NCBI GenBank assembly: GCA_965262785.1 | Contig: OZ253559.1 | Location: 2,976,001 to 3,040,000, forward strand | Direction: 5' to 3' | Source: G965218495 sp965262785 | GTDB taxonomy: Bacteria > Bacteroidota > Rhodothermia > Rhodothermales > Bin80 | Length of the DNA stretch: 64,000 bases | In this document: one piece after another, positions 1 to 8,934 of the stretch | How positions within the stretch are numbered: the stretch's first letter is position 1 | Layout of the letters: every line of letters begins with the position of its first letter | Program-made: the position numbers and the translations under genes | The notes under the pieces: model-generated | The model's database searches: none | The model's input: only the letters and a program-made list of their open reading frames with translations | What the model was told of the DNA's origin: nothing

Positions 1-197
1 CTCCATCGAAAAGGGGCAAACTGTCCCGCACTCATGCGCTCATCCAGATTAGAGATAAGCACATTAGTAAAGCCGAGCCTTTTGAAGAGTTCGCGCTCCG
101 CCGTGCCAGCACAAACGGTAAGAATGCTGTCCGCCTCCTTTAAAGTTCCGTCCTCCAGGAGAGTCATGAGCACGGACTCAACAAAGCCTACACGCAT
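1..197 (-). CDS. Class I SAM-dependent methyltransferase, N-terminal part (runs off the left edge)
   Basis: Reading the minus strand from an ATG at 197 gives 65 open codons to the window edge, so only the N-terminus is present. Around residues 24-50 it shows a Rossmann-type SAM-binding start: a hydrophobic strand followed by the glycine motif ILTVCAGTAERE, then a second strand VLISNLDER ending in the acidic residue expected to contact the ribose. This order is typical of family-11/25-type methyltransferases. An in-frame stop at 234-236 rules out an upstream start. Substrate unknown. The methyltransferase call is inferred from the motif; the rest of the protein lies outside the window. Confidence 0.7.
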   Translation of the reverse strand, partial: MRVGFVESVLMTLLEDGTLKEADSILTVCAGTAERELFKRLGFTNVLISNLDERMSAGQFAPFRW

Positions 198-1101
198 GCA
201 GATTGGTGACTGGTAAAGTAGGCATGGTCGACATCACGCAGTGAGAGACGCGGGAGCCAAGTGGAGATACCTGCCTCCGCCCTCAAAGTCAGGAATATAA
301 GGCTGCTGGTTCAGAGTTCGGCAGCTAGTGGCAATGCTCGTCAATTGAGGCTATACTGAAACTGACATTAAATGGCGCGGCCAGTGTCGGTGATTCTTAG
401 TCGGCCCCAACCTCATTCAGCCCCAAACAGTCGAAACTGACCCTGCAGTGCCTGCACTGCAGAGGTTGCCCGGAATTCTTGGCCCCTACCCGGACTTACT
501 TTGTGGCGTATTTGACAGCTAGAGTTTTGTGCTATCCGCATAAGACGCTCTATAGCGCACATGCTCAGGGCGACAATGCCCAATCAGGCAGGAGCGCTTC
601 AACGACACGGACTCCTTCAAGCTATCAGATCTCGACTCTGGGAGAGACGTATTGTTCTTCCAAGCTGAAGCCGCTACCCTGATTGACGTGTACCATCGGG
701 CTGCAGTAGTGGATTGGGGCCACCGGAGACGTTCTAGTTCGCTCTTCGAAATGACCAATGCAAGGCCGTAGGCGGTCTGGATTCAGGCGGACTGCCACAT
801 ACGCGCAGTGTACCTCGGAAATCGGGTCCGGCCCAATCGGCACAAGTCGTTGCGCCGCGCGTACATCTGTACTCGTAGGCTGTTTTTTTGGCCTGTTCTC
901 GCTCGTGGTTGTTTGCGCTGGGACAGCGTGCTGGACGCGACAAGAACAGGCTACGTAGGCTCCATTTAGGGACGGGCTTGCGGCAATACGGTGAGCTTGA
1001 AACTCAATCACGTTCTGGCTATCTTATGTGCTAATTCGGCCTCGGCCGTTGGCCTCACCCAAACCGACGGCCCTTACAGGTACGTCACAACCCGCAGTAT
1101 C
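198..1101. other. Intergenic stretch, no convincing gene
   Basis: About 900 bases between the divergent methyltransferase and the first BNR protein. Open frames here are short, overlap on both strands and resemble no family I recognise. The only clear structure is a perfect 8-bp hairpin at 443-450/455-462 with a 4-base loop and no T-run, so it is not a classic terminator. The stretch presumably contains divergent promoters, but I cannot place them. It may be a decayed remnant. Confidence 0.5.
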
Positions 1102-4100
1102 ATGAATGGACTCAAGCTGACCAGTGTCGCCATAGTGGCGATCTTGTTCCTGTCTCTTTCCATCACGCTCTTGCCGGACGCCCCGACCTCAGGTTTGGAA
1201 TCCGGCACCTTGGCCATCCGGTCCGAGAAGTCCAGAATAATGTCAAGTCCGCAGGGCCACCCGGACTTGTTCTTTGAATACTTCCGCGACATCAGGGCAT
1301 CGGAGAACGGAGAAGTCGAGTACGCACCGGGCTATAGGTATGCAGAGTATAAAAAGGCGATTGCAGCCTTGAAGACTTCCGGCGGCGCACTCAACTGGGT
1401 AGAGCGAGGCCCAGGCAACGTGGGCGGGCGCACACGTCCTATCCTTGTCGACCCGGATGACCCTGACCTGCACACGTGGTGGGCTGGCTCCGTGGGCGGC
1501 GGCCTGTGGAAAACCATCAACAGGGGGTTGGCATGGCAATACCAGACAGATGATCTGCCCGTCATGTCCGTCACCAGCCTGGCGATGGCTGAGAGCGACC
1601 ACAACATCATCTACATGGGGACTGGGGAGGGCTTTGGCAACCTTGACGGCGTAGATGGCAACGGGATTTTTCGGTCCTCTGACAAAGGAGTGACCTGGGA
1701 GCACTTGGCTGCAACCACTGCCAACGCTGATTTCCGGCATGTGAACCGGTTGGCCGTTGATCCTGCGAGTCCAGACGTGGTAGTGGCCGCGACTGGCACA
1801 GGCATATTTCGCACCTCCGATGGAGGCATGTCGTGGACTGAAGTATGGGAGGGACCGGGGCGCGTGCAGGATTTACGAGCACAGCCAGGCAACTTCAATA
1901 TGCAGATTGCCGGTGCCAACAGTCAAGGCATCCTTTACTCAACAGATGCAGGCATAACGTGGCAATTCGCATCGTCGACCTGGATTGATGGCTTTGGTCG
2001 CATAGAGGTCGCGTATTCCCCTTCCCACCCGAATATCGCGTATGCTGCTACTCAAGGTGGCGTCTCGGCTCAGCTCTATCGCAGCGAAGACGGTGGAATG
2101 AGTTGGCTGCCTACAGTAGATTCAAATCCTTTTCCCAATAACTGGCTCGGGGCGCAAGGCTGGTACGATAACACGCTGGCCGTGCACCCGTTCAAGCCTG
2201 ACACCGTGTTTGTCGGGGGGATCGTATTGTGGCGAAACATACTGTCAGACGTCACGGTGAATGTAGCCGGACCCGGCGAATTCAATCGTGGTGGCACTGA
2301 GTCGTGGCTCGCCTTTGTTAATTTTGGCGCGACAGCATTCGGTGGCACGGTGTCTTACCTGGATACAGATGCCGTGGACGTGGATGTGGCGGATTACACG
2401 GGCATTGAGATCCGGTTTGGACAAGGGTCGCAGAAAGCGCACCGCTTCTGGGTTTCCGAAACCGCAGGCGGATCAGGAAATGGCGGCTCAGGCATCCCAT
2501 TCAGTGAATACATGTACGGTGGCTACGATGACGTGCCACTACAGGTATGGGACACCGACAACAACCGTCAGCTGATGTTTTCCTTCCGCGATCAAGCCGA
2601 CAACGGCGAATTCAACCTGATTGAGTTCTTCACGTCAGAAGATCCGGGGACACGCGATGCGCAGAGTCGTGAGTACATATTCATTCATAAGTATGACTAC
2701 GATGCCAATAGCCCCCAAGTCAGTATCGCCCAAGATGGCGGCCTGGTAAACGGGATGCTGTACTTCATGTGGCCGACGCTTCTTGATAGCACTTCCACCT
2801 GGGATCCGACAAACCTGCCCAACCAGACTATGTCCATCGGGTTCAACCGTGGAGTAGCCCGTCAGCGCTCTATCGACCGTACAATTGATCCCAATGGCAT
2901 AACGCACGTAGACCACCACAATCTGGTACCCATCACAGTTGACGCGGCCCGAGGTGATTTCTGGCTCCTCAATGCAAATGACGGCGGCGTAGCCGTATCT
3001 ACGGACAACGGCAACTTGTTCAGAGAGGTCGACCGTGCGTTTTCGGGCTACAACACCGCGCAATTCTACGGGGTAGCCAAGAAACCTGGAAGCTCAGTCT
3101 ATATTGCAGGTGCACAAGATAACGGAACGTGGCGATCTTTTGGCAATCCGAACAACAGGCGCGGGTGGATTGCGCAGCTGGGCGGCGACGGCTTCGAAAC
3201 AGTGTGGCACGCGACAGACCCAGATAAAGTAATGGGGTCCATTCAGTTCAGCTTCATACTAAGAACCGTGAATGACGGTGCGAGTTGGCAACCATCACCG
3301 GGTATGCCCTCCGATGGAGCCAACGGGCAGTTCCTTACTACTCTGGGCAGCTCGGACATGGCACCCGACAACGTCTATACTACCAAGCGCGATGGCGTCT
3401 GGTATTCGAGAGACTTTGGGGGCAGCTGGACCCTGACGCCCATCACTGAAAGCTGGGGTTTTCATTCAGGCGGCAAAGCAAGGGTGTCCATTGCGGACTC
3501 GAACGTGGTTTGGGCGGGTTACGGAATGGACTCCAGTCCCGACCGCAAGCTGCATGTCTCGAAAGATCAGGGAGTATCGTTCGAAGCGGCGGCCTTGCCC
3601 ACAATGGACCAGGCACCCGAATCAGCTATTTCCGGGCTGGCCACGCATCCAACCGAGGGCGGCACGGCCTATGCGCTGTTCTCGCGCTACGAATACGCAA
3701 AGGTCCTGGAAACAAAAGACCATGGGCAGACCTGGGCTGACCTTTCAGGCTTTGATACCACGGGAGCAAGCACGAACGGTTTTCCCGATGTGGCCGTATA
3801 CGACCTTGTGGTGATGCCGCACGCAACCAATGTATTGTGGGTTGGCACCGACATTGGCATCTTCAAGTCAAAAAGCTACGGCAAGGAGTGGAACTACGCG
3901 CACAACGGCCTGCCGGCCGTGGCCGTTTGGCGGATGAAGATCCGAGATGAAGAGGTCGTCCTGGGGACACATGGCCGTGGCGTATGGACCGTACCGCTCG
4001 CTGAGGTTGACGTCGCAATAGAAGAGGAGCCTGGCGAGTTGCCGTCCGGATTCAGCCTTGCGAAGAACTACCCGAATCCGTTTAACGCCTCAACTACCAT

Positions 4101-4311
4101 CCATTTCAAGGTTCCAAGTGAAGCGCAGGTACGCCTGACCGTCTTTGACGCGATTGGGAGGAAGGTGTCCGTGCTGACCGACAGAGTCTATCCTCCAGGA
4201 GAATACGACTTGAACTGGAATGCAAACAACTTCGCAAGCGGCGTTTATTTCTATCGTATGGAATCAGAAGGCAAACTCATCGATATGCAAAAGATGACGC
4301 TGCTGAAGTAG
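1102..4311 (+). CDS. Secreted BNR/sortilin-like beta-propeller protein with T9SS type A sorting domain (copy 1)
   Basis: A 1,069-residue predicted secreted protein. The frame is open from a GTG at 991, but the ATG at 1102 is preferred because it directly precedes a hydrophobic signal segment (about residues 4-22). The body carries many Asp-box/BNR motifs of the form S-x-D-x-G-x-T/S-W (SSDKGVTW, TSDGGMSW, STDAGITW, SEDGGMSW, SRDFGGSW and others), as in sortilin/VPS10-like propellers, and ends with the GTHGRGVW signature. A separate module at about residues 395-600 interrupts the propeller. The last ~75 residues (NYPNPFNASTTIHF to KMTLLK) are a T9SS type A sorting domain, implying export across the outer membrane and cell-surface anchoring or release. 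Ligand or enzymatic activity is unknown. A close paralogue lies at 10818-14054. Confidence 0.88.
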   Translation: MNGLKLTSVAIVAILFLSLSITLLPDAPTSGLESGTLAIRSEKSRIMSSPQGHPDLFFEYFRDIRASENGEVEYAPGYRYAEYKKAIAALKTSGGALNWVERGPGNVGGRTRPILVDPDDPDLHTWWAGSVGGGLWKTINRGLAWQYQTDDLPVMSVTSLAMAESDHNIIYMGTGEGFGNLDGVDGNGIFRSSDKGVTWEHLAATTANADFRHVNRLAVDPASPDVVVAATGTGIFRTSDGGMSWTEVWEGPGRVQDLRAQPGNFNMQIAGANSQGILYSTDAGITWQFASSTWIDGFGRIEVAYSPSHPNIAYAATQGGVSAQLYRSEDGGMSWLPTVDSNPFPNNWLGAQGWYDNTLAVHPFKPDTVFVGGIVLWRNILSDVTVNVAGPGEFNRGGTESWLAFVNFGATAFGGTVSYLDTDAVDVDVADYTGIEIRFGQGSQKAHRFWVSETAGGSGNGGSGIPFSEYMYGGYDDVPLQVWDTDNNRQLMFSFRDQADNGEFNLIEFFTSEDPGTRDAQSREYIFIHKYDYDANSPQVSIAQDGGLVNGMLYFMWPTLLDSTSTWDPTNLPNQTMSIGFNRGVARQRSIDRTIDPNGITHVDHHNLVPITVDAARGDFWLLNANDGGVAVSTDNGNLFREVDRAFSGYNTAQFYGVAKKPGSSVYIAGAQDNGTWRSFGNPNNRRGWIAQLGGDGFETVWHATDPDKVMGSIQFSFILRTVNDGASWQPSPGMPSDGANGQFLTTLGSSDMAPDNVYTTKRDGVWYSRDFGGSWTLTPITESWGFHSGGKARVSIADSNVVWAGYGMDSSPDRKLHVSKDQGVSFEAAALPTMDQAPESAISGLATHPTEGGTAYALFSRYEYAKVLETKDHGQTWADLSGFDTTGASTNGFPDVAVYDLVVMPHATNVLWVGTDIGIFKSKSYGKEWNYAHNGLPAVAVWRMKIRDEEVVLGTHGRGVWTVPLAEVDVAIEEEPGELPSGFSLAKNYPNPFNASTTIHFKVPSEAQVRLTVFDAIGRKVSVLTDRVYPPGEYDLNWNANNFASGVYFYRMESEGKLIDMQKMTLLK

Positions 4312-4354
4312 TATCCTGCCAGAAGCACGTACATGAGCGGCCTGTCCGAGCTTC

Positions 4355-4392
4355 AATACCCCTGTCCGGCACCTGCCAGGCAGGGGTATTTT
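4355..4392 (+). terminator. Rho-independent terminator after BNR copy 1
   Basis: A 10-bp perfect stem (4355-4364 with 4381-4390, AATACCCCTG / CAGGGGTATT) continues directly into a short T-run (ATTTTG), 43 bases after the stop of the BNR protein. A second hairpin without a T-run is at 4477-4495 (GGCCGTGG-AGC-CCACGGCC). Confidence 0.7.
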
Positions 4393-4667
4393 GCTGGCTT
4401 GCCATCATGAAAGGCTATTCCTTTGTTCGTAGGGCGATCGCACCTCAAGTGCCATTTCTATAGCACTGCGTAGTACGGCCGTGGAGCCCACGGCCCTCCC
4501 CCGCTTTGATCCAGGTAGTGGATCAATTTGATATCGCATCGCTACGCTTTACTTGTACCCTTACCATCCAGAAGCACATTGGACGCAGGGCCAGAGTAAT
4601 CGCGACTCAGTACCCAATGGGTGTGCTCTAGAGCCTAACGCCTCCTGAAATCAGTATGACGTGTGCA

Positions 4668-4759
4668 TATTCCGGTCGATTTCGACCATCTATTCCGGTG
4701 GAAGTCGACCACTCATTCCAGCTGATGCCGACCACCTATTCCAGTGGAAGTCGACCACT
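4668..4759 (+). repeat. Four tandem 23-bp repeats at the left end of the IS21 element
   Basis: Four contiguous 23-bp units at 4668-4690, 4691-4713, 4714-4736 and 4737-4759, with consensus YATTCCRGTGGAAGTCGACC followed by ACT. Units 2 and 4 are nearly identical; units 1 and 3 diverge. IS21-family ends are known to carry multiple IstA-binding repeats, and these match that role. The same motif occurs inverted at the right end with the same 23-bp spacing. Confidence 0.85.
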
Positions 4760-4876
4760 TTTTGTCGACTACCGGAATGGGAATCCAGGTCGGTCTAGCT
4801 GGGCTGTCGGCGCGACTGGAGATTCTATTAACGCCCTGGGTATGGGGTGCCTCGTCATCCACTCACGAGGTAATCC

Positions 4877-5665
4877 ATGCCTGCAAAAAGAATCTCCATG
4901 CGTAAACTCAAAGAAATACTTCGCCTGAAGCACGAGGGCGGGATGGGTGTGCGGTCCATAGCCCGCTGCCTGGGATTGTCGCACAGTACGGTCATAGACT
5001 ATTTGCGCCGCGCCCGCGATGCCGCTCTCTCATGGCCGTTGCCGGAGGGCATCACCGAAGAGGTGCTCGAAGACAAGCTCTTCGCCAAGTCTGCGACCCC
5101 CAAAGCGCAGCGTCCCGTCCCGAACTGGGTCTATATCCACCAGGAACGCAAGCGGAAGGGAGTCACGCTGGAGCTCTTGTGGGCGGAATACAAGGAGGCA
5201 CACCCGGACGGCTACCAGTACAGTTGGTTTTGCGAGCGCTATCGCACCTGGAACAATGCGCGTGATCTGGTCATGCACCTGGACCACGTACCCGGGGAGA
5301 TGCTCTTTGTGGACTACGCAGGCCAGAGGGTACCCGTAGCGGATCCCGATACGGGCGAACTGCGCAAGGCACATATCTTCGTGGCCACGCTCGGATGCTC
5401 CAATTACACGTATGTCGAAGCCACATGGACGCAACAGCTCCCAGACTGGACCGCCTCTCACCGTCGTGCCTTTGAGTTCTTCGGAGCCGTTCCGCGGTAC
5501 GTGGTTCCCGACAATCTGAAGGCGGCCGTGGTAAAGGCCCACCGGTGCGATCCGGACCTGAATCCAACGTATCACGATCTGGCCACGCACTACGGCGTGA
5601 TTGTGGTACCTGCACGCGCCTATAAAGCTCGGGATAAGTCTTTGGAGTCTGGATGCGATCTGTAG
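4877..5665 (+). pseudogene. istA: istA, 5' part (IS21 transposase, split)
   Basis: Codons 1-254 (4877-5638) are the N-terminal part of IS21-family IstA: an HTH segment (about residues 8-45, GVRSIARCLGLSHSTV) and the first two acidic residues of the DDE catalytic triad (MLFVDYAG and VVPDNLKAAV). After 5638 the frame runs into the inserted element and stops after nine foreign codons at 5665. The catalytic Glu lies in the 3' part at 8941-9756, so the truncated product should be catalytically dead. Joining 5638 to 8941 keeps the frame and gives a 525-residue protein of normal family length. Confidence 0.93.
5633..5638 (+). repeat. GATAAG direct repeat, left junction of inner element
   Basis: GATAAG at 5633-5638 is repeated at 8935-8940, and the flanking bases differ on both sides (G/A before, T/G after). 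In uninterrupted istA only one copy would be present. It is either the target duplication or the shared att core of the serine-recombinase element. Confidence 0.85.
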
Positions 5666-5668
5666 GAT

Positions 5669-7738
5669 TCATGATGAGGCCGCAGGTGTGGTTTGTGTTT
5701 TGGGGCTGATTCTGTACATTGCGAAGGCGCGCTTTCTGGCAGGAATCTGGTGGAGGTCAATGCCTCTGCCCTCCCGGGCTCGCAGTGCTACCGTGGCAGC
5801 GTGTATGGCGAGTTCGGCGGCGAGTTCTGTGGCGGTTTTGTACCCCTGTGCGCGCATCTTTTCGCGTTGCCGCTCGATTCCTCCGGGCATCTTACTGTGC
5901 ACGCGAATGTTGCGAATGCGTTTTGCGTTGAACCGTCCTCCCAGGCTGTCGCGGTGCCCGCGCAGGTCCAGCTCCTGGGCGGCTCGGGTATCATCGTAGC
6001 CTGCTTCAAGTAGTGCGTCCAGTTCGGCCAGGGCCTGCTTCGAGGCATCGCGACGGATGACCATTACGCGGGGTCGGGGCAACTCTACCGGAGGTAGCTC
6101 GTGGGTGCGTCCGCCACGCAAACGCAATCCGACTGCCACCTGGTATCCCCTTCGGGTCACGGTGATGTCCTCGATGAGCAGTCCCAAGAGACGCTTCCGG
6201 TCCTCGTTGGTGGTACCGGCCGCTTCCCACACCCTGCCAAAGTCGCTGGCCAGCGCAAGGATGCGCTGGTCCAACTCGGCATCGGGCATGCTCATTTGGG
6301 CTTTTACATACCGTTCTCGTTCTCTGACGGCTTCACCATGGGCTTTCAGGCGGGCTTCCCATTCGGCCTCCAGCGTCGCGGACACGAGGCGGTTCGACGG
6401 GTCCACTTCCATGTACCTGCGACGGGCCAGATCCACCTGGTGCCGCAAGCCTTCGATATGGTTGATTCTCTGGCGGTCTGCCGTGGCAAAGTCGCTTCGC
6501 AGCTGCTCGCGCACCATCAGGGAAAGCGCCAGGTTCTCCCGGTTAACCGCGGCGACAACAAAGCCGCATACCGCCGCATCCAGCACGTCCCCGCGCATGC
6601 TTTGGCATGTACGCGTGCCGCGGCGAACGATGTTCTCTTTGCACAGATAGTACCAGTTGGTATCCCTGCAGCCGGAATAGTTGTAGTTCACGCGCATCCT
6701 GTGACCACACAGGCCGCAAATGATCCGGGATTGAAGCAAGGCCGCCCCCTTGCGTGGCGACGGCATACGCTCGGCCCCTCGAAGGAAGCTCGCCGCGTTC
6801 ATGCGAAGGGTCTCCTGGTTGTGCAGATATTCCTCCCAGTCAATGTACCGCACATGGGCATCAGGGATACACACCAGCCACTGGTCCATGGGCACGCGGG
6901 TATGCTGCACGGACCCGTCCGGGCGTGTGCGCGTGCTCGTACGGCCGTAGGCGTAGCAGCCGGCATAGCGGGGATTATGGAGGATGCGCTGAATCTGGTT
7001 TTGATTGGGCACGCCCCAGTGCACTTCACCGCTACCCGTGCGGGGCCGCGAAGGCAGGCGAATCGCTTGTCGCCGGAACCACTTGGTGGCCTGCATGGCT
7101 GATCCCAGTCGCCGGAAGGTCTTGAATACCAAGGCAATCGCTTCGGTGATGGATTGATCCGGATCCAATACGATCTTGTCTGCATCGGTGTATGCCAACC
7201 CGATGGGCAAGGGCAGCTTGAGCTCTCCGCGCAGCGCCTTGGAGCGCTGGCCCCCGACCATGCGTTCGCGTATGCCGCGCAGTTCGTACTCCGAGAGCTG
7301 CCCCTTGAGCCCGAGCAGCATCCAATCGTTGATGTCACTTACGTCGTAGATGCCATGTTCGTCCAGGATGAGGGTCTTCGCCACGGCTGCGATCCGAAGC
7401 AATTGATGCCATTCGGCACTGTCCCGGCACAGGCGTGATACTTCGAGGCTAAGCACCATGCCTACTTCTCCGGCGCCGACACGCGCACGCAGATCCTGGA
7501 ATCCCGTACGCTGGGCACTGGTGGCGCCGGACTTGCCCTGATCCTCGTCTATGATGTCAATCCGGTCCTCGGGCCAGCCCAAGGCAATGGCGCGCCTGCG
7601 CAGATCATACTGGCGGAATTGACTTTCCTTGTTGGTCTGCACCTGATGAAGCGAGGACTGGCGGATATACAGGCAGGCCCGGCGGTTGAGATGGTCGGCG
7701 GTGATCTTATGGGATGAGGGTCTGGGCATAGGCAACAC
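5669..7738 (-). CDS. Serine recombinase (recombinase + zinc-ribbon domains)
   Basis: A 689-residue large serine recombinase. The N-terminal resolvase domain (about residues 15-165) starts LYIRQSSLHQV, with the Ser nucleophile after R-x. It includes the conserved segments DEDQGKSG and LSLEVSRLCRDS. A recombinase domain follows (about 180-300, PIGLAYTDADKIVLDPD) and then a zinc ribbon (about 335-385, IICGLCGHRM with paired later Cys). The C-terminal part is partly helical. It should catalyse integration and excision of its 3.3-kb element by a Ser-linked two-base-staggered break. Its 5' end overlaps the upstream small frame by 32 bp, suggesting translational coupling. It is most likely the sole mobility enzyme of this element. 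Confidence 0.93.
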   Translation of the reverse strand: MLPMPRPSSHKITADHLNRRACLYIRQSSLHQVQTNKESQFRQYDLRRRAIALGWPEDRIDIIDEDQGKSGATSAQRTGFQDLRARVGAGEVGMVLSLEVSRLCRDSAEWHQLLRIAAVAKTLILDEHGIYDVSDINDWMLLGLKGQLSEYELRGIRERMVGGQRSKALRGELKLPLPIGLAYTDADKIVLDPDQSITEAIALVFKTFRRLGSAMQATKWFRRQAIRLPSRPRTGSGEVHWGVPNQNQIQRILHNPRYAGCYAYGRTSTRTRPDGSVQHTRVPMDQWLVCIPDAHVRYIDWEEYLHNQETLRMNAASFLRGAERMPSPRKGAALLQSRIICGLCGHRMRVNYNYSGCRDTNWYYLCKENIVRRGTRTCQSMRGDVLDAAVCGFVVAAVNRENLALSLMVREQLRSDFATADRQRINHIEGLRHQVDLARRRYMEVDPSNRLVSATLEAEWEARLKAHGEAVRERERYVKAQMSMPDAELDQRILALASDFGRVWEAAGTTNEDRKRLLGLLIEDITVTRRGYQVAVGLRLRGGRTHELPPVELPRPRVMVIRRDASKQALAELDALLEAGYDDTRAAQELDLRGHRDSLGGRFNAKRIRNIRVHSKMPGGIERQREKMRAQGYKTATELAAELAIHAATVALRAREGRGIDLHQIPARKRAFAMYRISPKTQTTPAASS

Positions 7739-7970
7739 GCAATGAGTGGATGAGATGGCAGCTCATGGACGCGGCCTGCCTAAGCAGTGGAGCTGATGGT
7801 GCGATGGGTGCAGGCACGCTCGGAGCATAGATGCCCGGCACCCGTGCAGTAAGCACCAGCGCGCGCGCCAGGCCATGGTGGCACAGGATGGAGATGGCCT
7901 GGCTGTGCAGGCCACTGAGCCACCGCTGGCGCCACCGGCCATAGCGATGGGTGTCCTGGCAATCGAGCAC
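7707..7970 (-). CDS. Small unknown protein of the recombinase element (y4bB position)
   Basis: An 87-codon frame starting at a GTG at 7970, five bases after the stop of the HTH gene and running 32 bp into the recombinase gene. The tight fit between its neighbours and its position matching the second gene of y4bABCD-like units favour a real gene. The product has a His/Arg-rich N-terminus and a moderately hydrophobic, Ala/Leu-rich middle (SILCHHGLARALVLTARV). I recognise no domain and can assign no function. A competing frame (7763-7978, ATG) covers most of the same span, so the frame choice is not certain. Confidence 0.5.
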   Translation of the reverse strand: MLDCQDTHRYGRWRQRWLSGLHSQAISILCHHGLARALVLTARVPGIYAPSVPAPIAPSAPLLRQAASMSCHLIHSLRVAYAQTLIP

Positions 7971-7974
7971 TGCG

Positions 7975-8427
7975 TCATGAGCGCTTTCCGGAGTTTTTTT
8001 TTGACAGCGCCCGGTGAAGGCCGCTGAAGTGGATGGTCACATCGAAGCGTTCGCGTATCAGCTCGGCGAGTTTGCGGACGCTGACGGCGCCATGCGTGGC
8101 CCGGTAGTCCTCGGCAAAATCCAGGATCTCGGGGGTGATCTTGCGGGGTCCCCGTGGCCCGCGGCGCCCCGGAATCAGGGCCTGCAGGCCGCCTTTCCGG
8201 AAGGCGCGCTTTGCGCGCACACAGGTAGGTACGGACATGCCGAACCGGGCCGCAGTCTCTTCGAGGGTCGTGTCTTTCTTATGAGAGCGTATCATCTCGT
8301 AGCGGACCTGCAGGAGGTCTCGCGGATCGAAGAAGGGGCTGCCTTCAAACAGGGGATCGGAGACCGCTTCCGGGTGCGGGTTGAGGGTTCCGGACTTGCG
8401 TAGGCGTTCGCTTTTGTTGTTGGGCAT
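7975..8427 (-). CDS. Helix-turn-helix protein of the recombinase element (transposase-type HTH, no catalytic domain)
   Basis: About 150 residues from the ATG at 8427 (alternative ATG at 8451; an open extension to 8580 crosses AT-rich DNA and looks spurious). Residues about 38-70 form an HTH (DTTLEETAARFGMSVPTCVR). Next comes the basic linker GRRGPRGPRK, and a second winged-HTH-like segment reads VRKLAELIRERFDVTIHFSG. Such paired HTHs are the N-terminal DNA-binding half of IS630/Tc1-like transposases, but no DDE domain follows: the protein stops at once. It is therefore probably an accessory DNA-binding protein (recombination directionality or regulation), consistent with its place between the DUF5372 gene and the recombinase. 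The role is inferred. Confidence 0.75.
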   Translation of the reverse strand: MPNNKSERLRKSGTLNPHPEAVSDPLFEGSPFFDPRDLLQVRYEMIRSHKKDTTLEETAARFGMSVPTCVRAKRAFRKGGLQALIPGRRGPRGPRKITPEILDFAEDYRATHGAVSVRKLAELIRERFDVTIHFSGLHRALSKKNSGKRS

Positions 8428-8441
8428 ACCGTCAGAAGTAT

Positions 8442-8579
8442 TGATCACCATGGAATATACACACTGCTTCGGAATGCGACAACAATACGCACAGAACAGC
8501 GATATATTGGAGCTATATGACGCTTCATTTGCAGTAATGTTGCGTAATTCTTGATCATATGTTGAATTAATGGTGATCA
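8442..8579 (-). promoter_or_regulatory. AT-rich spacer bounded by a perfect 10-bp inverted repeat
   Basis: TGATCACCAT at 8442-8451 is the exact complement of ATGGTGATCA at 8570-8579. Between them lies ~118 bp of AT-rich DNA unlike the surrounding coding sequence. It falls between the stop of the DUF5372 gene and the HTH gene, so it may hold the internal promoter or operator for the HTH-recombinase part, or a recombinase accessory site. No clean -35/-10 pair can be assigned. Confidence 0.35.
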
Positions 8580-8929
8580 TCCAGAAGTGTGTCTACCAGC
8601 GACCTCAGTGCCACAAGATCGTCTGCCCGAAAGAGTGCACGGCCCGCCGATGCCCGCTCGAAGTCGTCTACCACGCGCAAGTCTGTCCACGCTCTGGGCA
8701 AGCACCGCAGCGTGTCCTCATCCACGATGCAGCGCACCAGCTGCACTTTGCCGGTCGTCAGGCAGTATTGGCGCGGGAATCTGCGTCCGCGCCATGGATG
8801 GAAGGGATGCGTGACTTCCACCTGGTCATCTGAGCCGGCCGCCGCGACATGCTGCCGCCGTCCGGCATCCGGCAAGGATGATCCGCTGGCTTGGGCTAAC
8901 GATGATTCCGGCTGCTTCGCATTTGGCAA
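8567..8929 (-). CDS. DUF5372 / Y4bD-Y4pK family protein
   Basis: A 120-codon frame from a TTG at 8929. It contains the family hallmark VTHPFHPWRGRRF (about residues 38-50) and the later conserved region LPRAWTDLRVVDDF, matching small proteins annotated Y4bD/Y4pK that travel with this recombinase type. Function unknown. The start is only about six bases from the GATAAG junction. The frame stays open across the junction into antisense istA, so the true start is unclear and no promoter fits inside the element on this side. Confidence 0.7.
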   Translation of the reverse strand: MPNAKQPESSLAQASGSSLPDAGRRQHVAAAGSDDQVEVTHPFHPWRGRRFPRQYCLTTGKVQLVRCIVDEDTLRCLPRAWTDLRVVDDFERASAGRALFRADDLVALRSLVDTLLDDHH

Positions 8930-8934
8930 CCTGA

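Noticed and set aside
443..462. Hairpin as a terminator or small RNA
   Set aside because: Perfect 8-bp stem but no T-run and no upstream gene ending here; function cannot be supported.
4668..4759. CRISPR-like repeat block
   Set aside because: The 23-bp units are directly contiguous with no spacers and recur inverted at the other IS end. They are transposase-binding repeats.
6101..7102. 333-codon plus-strand open frame
   Set aside because: Lies wholly antisense to the serine recombinase, which has clear resolvase and zinc-ribbon motifs. High GC keeps the opposite frame open.
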